Positions 8,652 through 15,603 of a stretch of DNA of 27,064 bases are shown here, one piece after another. The notes under the pieces were generated by a model. The model was not told the origin of the DNA, searched no databases, and saw nothing but the letters and a program-made list of their open reading frames with translations. Position 1 is the first letter of the stretch. Each line of letters opens with the position of its first letter. Source of the DNA: MED-G82 sp964342675 (lineage in GTDB: Bacteria; Pseudomonadota; Gammaproteobacteria; Magnimaribacterales; D2472); the NCBI GenBank assembly GCA_964342675.1, contig CAYFFR010000020.1, positions 1-27,064 of the forward strand, written 5' to 3'. Made by a program: the position numbers and the translations under genes.

Positions 8652-10286
8652 TTAGTTTATATTTAATTTTGAGTTAGCATAGTTTTGAGCCCATTGATAA
8701 TTTGGTTTTCCTGATGGAGCTCTTTCAATTAAGTCAGAAAAAACTATCTCTTTAGGCATTTTGTAACTAGCTATATATTTTGAAGCAATATTTTTGATTT
8801 CATCTATTGAGAGATCTATATTTTCTCTCCTCTGAATTACAGCAACAACTTTTTGTCCCCATTTATTATCTTTAACACCAACAACTAAGCAATCAAAGAT
8901 ATTTGGATGAGCCTTTAATGCCATTTCAACTTCCTCTGGAAATATTTTTTCACCACCTGAGTTAATTGAAACATTTCCCCTTCCAAGAAGAGTCATTTGG
9001 CCATCCTCTTCGTATTTAGCCATATCTCCAGGTATTGAATACCGTTCACTGTTAACTTCAATAAAAGTCTTTTTAGATTTCTCTTCATCTTTATAGTATG
9101 CAACAGGCACATGACCTTTTCTTGCTAAATACCCAATTGTTTCCGTATCACTAGGCTTGATTATCTCTAATGTATCTAAATTTAAAATTTCACTAAAGCC
9201 AGGTTTAGTGAATTTTGGACCACCACCAGAATCTTTTAACTTCCCATCTTTGGTATGAATATTCACTCCTGTTGCACCAGTTTCAGAGGAGCCTACAGCA
9301 TCTATTAAAAATAGATTAGGTAAATATTCTAAAATAGTATCTTTTATAGATGCACTGAAAACCGAAGCAGTACTAGACAAAACAAATAATGAAGAAAGAT
9401 CTAAACCTTTTTCTAATGCAGTAGGTAGTGCATCGCAGAGAGGTCGACCCATAGCATCACCCATAATAGTAAGATTCATAACCTTTTCTTTTGCAATAAT
9501 TTCCCAAATGTTATCCGCATCAAATGAAATTTGATCATTAATTATTAATTTCCAACCCGAAAAAAATGCATTAAAAGCTTGCCATTGAGCTCCACCGTGC
9601 ATAAAAGGTGCTAGAGCAAGGGCTATGGTTTGGTCTTGTAAACATTTATCTGCAAATGCTTCAGGCGTTGGATATTTCTCTCCGGTTACCGCATCAATAC
9701 CTCCTCCAAGCGTCATAAGAACATCTTCCATGCGCCAAACAACACCCTTTGGCATACCCGTTGTCCCACCTGTATAAAGTATATATTTATCATCTCCAGA
9801 TCTCTCAACAGCAAGCCTTGATTTACTTTCGCTTGCAATAAGATCTTCAAAATCATAGCTTCCGTCAATCACACCCTCATCATTTGAATCATCATCTATA
9901 CAGATAAAATCTTTTAATAATGGCAAATCATTTTTGATATTATGCAGTTTTCTACTGAACTGCTTATGAAAGAATACTGCTTCCATATCTGCATTATCTA
10001 TCAAATATTTTAGCTCTTCCTCCACATATCTATAATTTATGTTTATCGGTATTGCACACAGTTTGTATGCCCCAAGCATTATTTCTAGCCACTCAATACA
10101 ATTAAAAGCATATATCCCTATATGACTGCCTTTCTTTATACCAAGTTTTTTTAAAGCATTTGCTGCTTTATTACTACGAGCATCTAATTCCTTATATGTT
10201 AAACGAGTAGATCCATGGACGACTGCTTCTCTATCAGGGACTCTGTCAACAACACCCTCGAATATATCAGCTGCATTAAATTCCAT
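8652..10286 (-). CDS. Acyl-CoA synthetase (AMP-forming), first copy
   Basis: This member of the ANL (adenylate-forming) superfamily activates a carboxylic acid with ATP to the acyl-adenylate and then to the CoA thioester. From the ATG at 10286 it has 544 residues. The P-loop-like YTGGTTGMPKG is at 171-181, GSSETGAT-type A5 residues occur in the middle, GRGNVSINSGGEKIFPEEVE marks the hinge and C-terminal domain, and the catalytic lysine is Lys527 in SGKPN. The frame is open for nine more codons to a TTG, but the ATG overlapping the upstream stop as TAATG is a much better start. The substrate cannot be assigned. It shares only the general fold with the neighbouring synthetase, so this is not a recent duplication. 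Confidence 0.92.
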   Translation of the reverse strand: MEFNAADIFEGVVDRVPDREAVVHGSTRLTYKELDARSNKAANALKKLGIKKGSHIGIYAFNCIEWLEIMLGAYKLCAIPININYRYVEEELKYLIDNADMEAVFFHKQFSRKLHNIKNDLPLLKDFICIDDDSNDEGVIDGSYDFEDLIASESKSRLAVERSGDDKYILYTGGTTGMPKGVVWRMEDVLMTLGGGIDAVTGEKYPTPEAFADKCLQDQTIALALAPFMHGGAQWQAFNAFFSGWKLIINDQISFDADNIWEIIAKEKVMNLTIMGDAMGRPLCDALPTALEKGLDLSSLFVLSSTASVFSASIKDTILEYLPNLFLIDAVGSSETGATGVNIHTKDGKLKDSGGGPKFTKPGFSEILNLDTLEIIKPSDTETIGYLARKGHVPVAYYKDEEKSKKTFIEVNSERYSIPGDMAKYEEDGQMTLLGRGNVSINSGGEKIFPEEVEMALKAHPNIFDCLVVGVKDNKWGQKVVAVIQRRENIDLSIDEIKNIASKYIASYKMPKEIVFSDLIERAPSGKPNYQWAQNYANSKLNIN

Positions 10287-11860
10287 TAGACTTGCTTTGT
10301 ATGTTCTGCCCAATAAGGATCTCTAAGTTTACGTTTAAATAATTTCCCATTTTCATCTCTTGGCAATTTTTCAATAAGGTCAAGAGATCGAGGTAACTTC
10401 ATCTTTGCAAGATTTTCTGAGGCAAATTCCATTAAATCTTTTATAATGGACTGCTCATCAAGAGTATTATCATTTAGCTCTATTACTGCTTTAACTTCCT
10501 CACCCCATTCTTCATTGGGGATGCCAAAAACAGCCACATCTGAAACCCTAGGATGCATTAAAAATACACTTTCGATTTCTGCTGGATAAATATTTGCACC
10601 ACCTGAAATAATCATGTCTATCTTTCTATCACATAAGAAAAGATACCCTTCTTCATTTAAATAACCTATATCTCCAACAGTAAAATAAACAGATTTACCT
10701 ATCTCTAATCTATCTTTTTGAGTTTTTGCTTTGTCACCTTTATATTCAAACTTAGTTGCATCTCCAAGCCGCATATAAACTGTGCCTTGCTCATTTTCAG
10801 ATGCTTCTTTTCCATTATCAAGAATAATTTTGATATCAGCTCCTGGCCATGCTTTGCCAACTGTTCCTGGATAATTTGACCACTCATGAGCTCCTACAAC
10901 AGTTCCACCACCCTCAGTTGCAGCATAGTATTCCCAAATAGAATTTCCCCACCAAGCTATCATCTCTTGTTTTGTATGCACTGGGCAGGGTGCAGCAGCA
11001 TGAATCATTGCTCGTGTTGATGAACAGTCATATTTATTTTTTACTTCTTCAGGTAATTGAAGCAACCTATGAAATTGAGTAGGCACCATATGAGAAGTAG
11101 TTACCTTATACTTATCAATGAGATATAGGATTCTTTCTGCATCAAACTTCTCCATTACAACAAGGCTGTGACCATAATGCAGAGCAGCAGTGGAGTGTAT
11201 AATCACAGCGGTATGATAAAGAGGGGACCCTACGATATGAACATTGTCATCTTCTGGCTGTATCTCAAAGAAACTTAAAATCATTGCAAACATACTTAAT
11301 ACATCATCAGGATCACCTTCTACTAAACTTCTTTTAACGCCTTTGGGTTTCCCTGTAGTGCCTGAGGTATAGTTCATAACTTGACCTGCTGTTCTGTTTT
11401 CTGGATCAGTATCTTGTGAGTCTGCTATGAATTCCTCAAAGCGAATAAAACCTTCTAGCTCATCAATAGTTATACAACCTTGTTTATTAAAATTAATTGA
11501 AGAAATAGCTTTTAGGCATGCATCCCTCATATCTGGATGAGAGCCTGAGGCAATGAAAGCTTTTGCTTCAGAATCTTCAAGGATGTAAGCAATTTCTGGG
11601 CCTGCAAGATGCCAATTGATAGGAACCATGTAAAAGCCAACTTGAAGGCATGCCATATAGGTAATGTAATATTCAATTGAGTTGGGCAGAACTACCGCAA
11701 CAGTATCCCCTTTTTCTAAGCCTAAGTTACGAAGCGCATGAGCTAATTTATTAGCCTTTTTTAACAACTCTCCACGAGAGATTGTTTCTTCATTTGGACC
11801 GACAATAGCAACTTTATCTGGCTCATTATTTGCAAACCTATAAAAACCTAATTGATTCAT
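10286..11860 (-). CDS. Acyl-CoA synthetase (AMP-forming), second copy
   Basis: This is a second adenylate-forming ligase, 524 residues, resembling medium/long-chain FadD-type enzymes. Motifs are YTSGTTGKPKG (164-174), the YYAATEGGG A5 segment, GDIGYLNEEGYLFLCDRKIDMII with the ribose-binding aspartate, a GGANIYPAEIE hinge region, and Lys506 in NGKLFKRKL as the catalytic lysine. The ATG at 11860 follows an AAGGA ribosome site seven bases upstream, so it is a confident start. It is the first gene of the minus-strand block, and the next synthetase starts on its stop codon (TAATG). The promoter must lie in the 52-base gap shared with the divergent transporter gene, which holds a 20-base palindrome. 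Confidence 0.93.
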   Translation of the reverse strand: MNQLGFYRFANNEPDKVAIVGPNEETISRGELLKKANKLAHALRNLGLEKGDTVAVVLPNSIEYYITYMACLQVGFYMVPINWHLAGPEIAYILEDSEAKAFIASGSHPDMRDACLKAISSINFNKQGCITIDELEGFIRFEEFIADSQDTDPENRTAGQVMNYTSGTTGKPKGVKRSLVEGDPDDVLSMFAMILSFFEIQPEDDNVHIVGSPLYHTAVIIHSTAALHYGHSLVVMEKFDAERILYLIDKYKVTTSHMVPTQFHRLLQLPEEVKNKYDCSSTRAMIHAAAPCPVHTKQEMIAWWGNSIWEYYAATEGGGTVVGAHEWSNYPGTVGKAWPGADIKIILDNGKEASENEQGTVYMRLGDATKFEYKGDKAKTQKDRLEIGKSVYFTVGDIGYLNEEGYLFLCDRKIDMIISGGANIYPAEIESVFLMHPRVSDVAVFGIPNEEWGEEVKAVIELNDNTLDEQSIIKDLMEFASENLAKMKLPRSLDLIEKLPRDENGKLFKRKLRDPYWAEHTKQV

Positions 11861-11892
11861 TTCTTTTCCTTAAAAAAATATTTTTAGTTTTA

Positions 11893-11912
11893 GATTATTC
11901 TATAGAATAGTC
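11893..11912. promoter_or_regulatory. Operator-like palindrome between divergent genes
   Basis: GATTATTCTATAGAATAGTC is a 20-base inverted repeat with one mismatched pair; its central 14 bases (11896-11909) are perfect. It occupies the 52-base gap between the acyl-CoA synthetase operon and the divergent transporter and ends directly at the transporter ATG. A dimeric repressor could bind here, or it may hold overlapping back-to-back -10 elements (TAGAAT can be read on both strands). The symmetry is seen; the function is inferred. Confidence 0.4.
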
Positions 11913-12647
11913 ATGACACATAATAATTTTATGGAATTTTTTTTAAATAACCAAGAGGCATTATGGTTAACTGTCGTATTTTATGACTTGTTGCTTGCAA
12001 TTGCCCTTTACAAACTGTTTGGAAAGTACGGACTCTATTGTGCTGTAATACTTGGAATTATTTTAGGAAACCTTCAAGGAGGAAAAGTAAGTCAACTCGA
12101 ACTATTTGGCTGGACCGTCAATGTAAGTATGGGAGCCATCTTATATTCTGGTATTTACTTTGCTACAGATCTTTTAAATGAACGTTTTGGCAAGGCTGAA
12201 GCTAATAGAGCAGTTTTACTTGGTTTTATAGCAAACATAGCTGTGATGGTCACTCTATGGGTAAGCATAATATTCATTCCATCTAATTTAGTAGGCTCAA
12301 CATTGGAAGTACATAATGCAATCGTAGTACTTGCAAGTTATTCCCCTATATTTGTAATAGGTTCATTGTTAGCTTATTTAGTTAGTCAGACTTTTGATGT
12401 TTGGTTTTTTCATTATTTAAAAGAAAAAACAAAGGGGAGAAAGTTATGGATAAGAAATAATCTTTCAACAATTACTTCTCAATTAATAGATACTCTCATA
12501 TATCAATTTACTTGGGTTATTGCTACAGGAATGAGTTTTTATCAAGCATTTTTATTAGCTTCCGCAAAATATGTTTTTAAAATTGTGATAGCTTTAATAG
12601 ATACACTCTTTATCTATATTGCAAGAAACTGGAAGGTTCCTGAATAG
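11913..12647 (+). CDS. yhhQ: Queuosine-precursor transporter (YhhQ/DUF165 family)
   Basis: This inner-membrane importer belongs to the family that takes up the deazapurine precursors preQ0/preQ1 for queuosine tRNA modification. The 244 residues hold about six membrane helices and the family signatures ATDLLNERFGKAEANRAV and FDVWFFHYLKEKTKGRKLW followed by IRNNLSTITSQLIDT. The last of these is the highly conserved positively charged loop and polar helix. ATG at 11913 gives the longest product; ATG at 11931 (MEFFLNNQ) is an alternative. Neither has a clear ribosome-binding site, so a very short leader is possible. No queuosine synthesis gene is in the window, so the role rests on family knowledge. 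Confidence 0.88.
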   Translation: MTHNNFMEFFLNNQEALWLTVVFYDLLLAIALYKLFGKYGLYCAVILGIILGNLQGGKVSQLELFGWTVNVSMGAILYSGIYFATDLLNERFGKAEANRAVLLGFIANIAVMVTLWVSIIFIPSNLVGSTLEVHNAIVVLASYSPIFVIGSLLAYLVSQTFDVWFFHYLKEKTKGRKLWIRNNLSTITSQLIDTLIYQFTWVIATGMSFYQAFLLASAKYVFKIVIALIDTLFIYIARNWKVPE

Positions 12648-12658
12648 TTATCATTTCC

Positions 12659-12690
12659 TTGATTCTTTTCAACGCGAAATAAAATATAAT
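12659..12690 (+). promoter_or_regulatory. Probable promoter of msrB with a consensus -10
   Basis: A perfect TATAAT lies at 12685-12690 only four bases before the msrB ATG (12695). A TTGATT at 12659-12664 is the only -35-like sequence, at a long 20-base spacing. Transcription would begin about at the ATG, and no Shine-Dalgarno sequence precedes it, which is the arrangement of a leaderless messenger. Confidence 0.4.
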
Positions 12691-12694
12691 TCTT

Positions 12695-13093
12695 ATGATG
12701 GTTAAAAAAATTAATAAATCTGATGAAGAATGGAAGGAGGTCTTAAGTCCTGAATCATTTGAAGTGACGAGATTGGGTGGGACTGAAAGACCTTTTAGTG
12801 GTCAGTATTGGGATCACAAGGAAAATGGTAGATATAAATGCATTTGTTGTGGTGAATTTCTATTTTCATCAGATTCAAAATTTGATTCTGGATGTGGATG
12901 GCCAAGTTTTTATGAATCAGCAGATGGGCAAGCCATTGAAGAGCTTCCTGATTATAGCTTAAGTAGGGAGAGAGTAGAGGTGCGTTGTTCAAAATGTGAT
13001 GCACATCTGGGTCATGTCTTTGATGATGGACCTCAGCCAACAGGCATGAGGTACTGCATTAATTCAACAGCAATTGATTTTGAAAAAGAATAG
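12695..13093 (+). CDS. msrB: Peptide-methionine (R)-S-oxide reductase
   Basis: MsrB repairs the R-epimer of methionine sulfoxide in proteins. The 132 residues form the complete SelR domain: zinc-binding CxxC pairs Cys49/Cys52 and Cys98/Cys101, the WPSF substrate-pocket segment with Cys67 as possible resolving cysteine (SGCGWPSF), HLGHVFDDGP, and the catalytic Cys121 in RYCINS. No signal peptide is present, so it is cytoplasmic. Two adjacent ATG codons (12695 and 12698) can serve as start; there is no visible ribosome-binding site but a TATAAT sits just upstream. It stands between the transporter gene and murJ (11-base gap), so some read-through into murJ is likely. Confidence 0.96.
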   Translation: MMVKKINKSDEEWKEVLSPESFEVTRLGGTERPFSGQYWDHKENGRYKCICCGEFLFSSDSKFDSGCGWPSFYESADGQAIEELPDYSLSRERVEVRCSKCDAHLGHVFDDGPQPTGMRYCINSTAIDFEKE

Positions 13094-13104
13094 TTATTTT
13101 TATC

Positions 13105-14652
13105 GTGGCTACTTCTAACAATAGTAGTTTTCTTTCATCTATCAAGGTAGGTGGGTGGACGTTGTTGTCAAGATTTCTTGGTCTTATAAGAGACATGTTT
13201 ACAACTAACCTGTTAGGTGCTTCAGTATTTCATGACATTTTTGTAGTTGTATTGAAGATCCCAAATGTCTTCAGAAGGTTTTTCGCTGAAGGAGCTTTTA
13301 GCCAAGCTTTTATTCCGATTTATAAGTCACTTTTAATTAAGGATGACCGTAGTGAAGCTAATAGCTTCATAAATGCAATTGCCGGATTAATGATTCTAGT
13401 ATTGGTAATCTTTATTCTTCTAGCATTAATCCTTGCCCCAATTTTTCTTTTAATTTTTGCACCAGGATTTTATTTCGATTCAGCTTATAAAGGGCTTGCC
13501 GTTGATGTGCTTAGAATTATGTTTCCTTATTTAGCTCTTATTTCTTTAGTTGCATTTTCTGCTGGTATCCAGAATTCACATAAGAGATTCTCTATTCCTG
13601 CTGCAACCCCTGTAATATTTAATTTAATACTGATAATTGCAGCAATATTTGCATCTAGATTTTTTGAGATACCTCTTTATTCTTTAGCTTGGGGTGTTCT
13701 TTTAGCAGGTTGCGCACAACTCTTAATTCAGTTTATTCCTTTATACCAGCTTGATGCAATACCGCGACCAAGATTTGATTTCCATAATAGCAACCTCAAA
13801 AGATTTTTAATCTTAATTTTGCCAGCTATTCTAGCTGGAGGAGTCGCACAAATAAATCTGGTTGTGGACACTATCTTTGCATCTTTATTAAAAGAAGGAA
13901 GCCCAACATGGTTATATGTTTCTGATAGATTAATACAATTTCCATTAGGTGTTTTTGCGATAGCAATTGGAACTGTACTTTTACCCAATCTATCTGATTC
14001 CTATGCAAATTCGAATCTCAACCAATTCAAGCTTAAATTATTAAAGGGCATTAAAATGGTCACTTATTTAAGCATTCCTTCAGCTATAGGCTTATTTTTC
14101 TTTGGCGAGGTTATTATTGATCTCCTATTTAAAAGAGGAAACTTTGTTTCTAGTGATGTAACGATGGCTTTTTATAGTCTGCAAATGTTTGCTATTGGAT
14201 TGCCTTTTTTTATGGGCATGAAGGTAATGGTTCCTGCATTTTTTGCAAGACAAAATACAAAGATTCCTCTTTACATTGCTTTGTTAAGTTTAATTTTAAA
14301 TATAGTTTTTAACTATCTATTTGCTTTTTATTTATCATTCGGACACTGGGGTCTAGCACTTGGATCATCGTTAGCATCTTTTATTGCTTTTTCAACACTT
14401 TACTTCATTCTATTCCGTCAAAAAATTATAGATTTTAACCAAGCTTTTATGTTTTTTGGGTTCAGGCTATTATTGCCAGCGTCATTATTGGTATTGTTTT
14501 TGTTATTCATCAATCATTATTTGTATTCTGTCATTATCGAGCTTCAAGTATTGAATAAACTCATGAGTGTTGTAGCAATAATAGTACTTTCTTGGATCAT
14601 TTATTTTGGATCTGCTTTCTGTTTTGGAATAAGGGCTAAAGAATTTAAATAA
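13105..14652 (+). CDS. murJ: Lipid II flippase MurJ
   Basis: MurJ moves the peptidoglycan precursor lipid II across the inner membrane. The 515 residues hold about 14 hydrophobic segments and the N-terminal family motif: RFLGLIRDMF, then the GAS...DIF segment, then KIPNVFRRFFAEGAFSQAFIPIY. The conserved arginines of helices 1 and 2 are therefore present. DRLIQFPLGVFAIAIGTVLLP in the middle carries the helix-8 arginine. The start is GTG at 13105, 11 bases after msrB, with no clear ribosome site; no better start exists for the conserved N-terminus. It opens the murJ-ribF-ileS-lspA-ispH run, with ribF one base after its stop. Confidence 0.96.
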   Translation: MATSNNSSFLSSIKVGGWTLLSRFLGLIRDMFTTNLLGASVFHDIFVVVLKIPNVFRRFFAEGAFSQAFIPIYKSLLIKDDRSEANSFINAIAGLMILVLVIFILLALILAPIFLLIFAPGFYFDSAYKGLAVDVLRIMFPYLALISLVAFSAGIQNSHKRFSIPAATPVIFNLILIIAAIFASRFFEIPLYSLAWGVLLAGCAQLLIQFIPLYQLDAIPRPRFDFHNSNLKRFLILILPAILAGGVAQINLVVDTIFASLLKEGSPTWLYVSDRLIQFPLGVFAIAIGTVLLPNLSDSYANSNLNQFKLKLLKGIKMVTYLSIPSAIGLFFFGEVIIDLLFKRGNFVSSDVTMAFYSLQMFAIGLPFFMGMKVMVPAFFARQNTKIPLYIALLSLILNIVFNYLFAFYLSFGHWGLALGSSLASFIAFSTLYFILFRQKIIDFNQAFMFFGFRLLLPASLLVLFLLFINHYLYSVIIELQVLNKLMSVVAIIVLSWIIYFGSAFCFGIRAKEFK

Positions 14653-14653
14653 T

Positions 14654-15598
14654 ATGTATTTAATCAGAGGACTTAACAACATAGATACATTTAGACGATC
14701 TTTTGGTCACTTAAGATTTAGTGCATCTATAGGCAATTTTGATGGCCTTCATTTAGGACACCAACACATTCTTGATTCAATCAAAGCAAGTGCCAAAGAG
14801 AAAGATTTTGCTTCACTTGTTTTTTTTACTGAACCGCATGCCAGTGAATATTTTGCAAATATATCTGATGATGATATACCACCACGAATATGCCCATGGA
14901 GGGACAAAGTAAAGTTGTTAAGTGAATATGGAATAGATTTTGCTTTTTTCTTAAAGTTTAATCCTTCCTTAAAGAGAATGTCGCCAGAGGAATTTATAAA
15001 AAATGTACTAGAGAAAATAAATATAAAATTTCTTCAGATTGGTGATGACTTTAGGTTTGGAAAAGATAGAGCAGGAGATTTCGATTTATTAAAGAATTGG
15101 GGGGACAGTAAAGACATTAAGGTTACTGCAAGCAAAACTTTCAAATATGATGGAAGAAGAGTTAGCTCAACATGGATCAGAGAGTCTCTTCAAAAAGACA
15201 ATTTTAGGTTGGCGTCTCACCTATTAGGTCGACCATATACTTTTTCAGGTAAAGTTGTATATGGACAAAGGTTAGGAGCTACCATTGGCATACCAACAGC
15301 CAATCTTTGGATGCCTAAACAAACTTTGCCTGTCAAAGGAGTCTATGCAGTTAAGTGTAATCTTGAAGGAACCAAAATTAATGGCATAGCTAATATGGGC
15401 CTTAGACCCACAGTTGGAGGTAAAACGCCTGTTTTAGAGGTGCATTTATTTGCTTTTGATCAAACTATTTATGGGCAAAGGTTGGAAGTGGAGTTTATAA
15501 ATAAGATTCGTGAAGAGAAGAAATTTGATAATATAGATTTATTAAAGCAACAGATTCTTAAAGATATTAACACAGCACAAAATCTCTTAAACTCGTAA
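14654..15598 (+). CDS. ribF: Bifunctional riboflavin kinase / FAD synthetase
   Basis: RibF phosphorylates riboflavin to FMN and adenylates FMN to FAD. The 314 residues show the nucleotidyltransferase domain with NFDGLHLGH (28-36), DDFRFG (131-136) and SSTWIR (171-176). The C-terminal riboflavin kinase barrel contains GIPTANL (212-218), GVYAV and NMGLRPT. This is the normal domain order and length. The gene starts one base after murJ and ends five bases before ileS, the usual gammaproteobacterial context. Flavin supply also serves lpdA and the luciferase-like oxidoreductase elsewhere in the window. Confidence 0.97.
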   Translation: MYLIRGLNNIDTFRRSFGHLRFSASIGNFDGLHLGHQHILDSIKASAKEKDFASLVFFTEPHASEYFANISDDDIPPRICPWRDKVKLLSEYGIDFAFFLKFNPSLKRMSPEEFIKNVLEKINIKFLQIGDDFRFGKDRAGDFDLLKNWGDSKDIKVTASKTFKYDGRRVSSTWIRESLQKDNFRLASHLLGRPYTFSGKVVYGQRLGATIGIPTANLWMPKQTLPVKGVYAVKCNLEGTKINGIANMGLRPTVGGKTPVLEVHLFAFDQTIYGQRLEVEFINKIREEKKFDNIDLLKQQILKDINTAQNLLNS

Positions 15599-15603
15599 AA
15601 GAT

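Noticed and set aside
10287..10313. A longer N-terminus for the first acyl-CoA synthetase from TTG at 10313
   Set aside because: It would overlap the upstream gene by 28 bases with no family match for the extra residues; the ATG at 10286 in a TAATG overlap is a standard coupled start.
8652..11860. The two acyl-CoA synthetases as a recent tandem duplication
   Set aside because: They share only superfamily motifs; lengths, N-termini and core sequences differ widely, so they are distinct subfamilies placed side by side.
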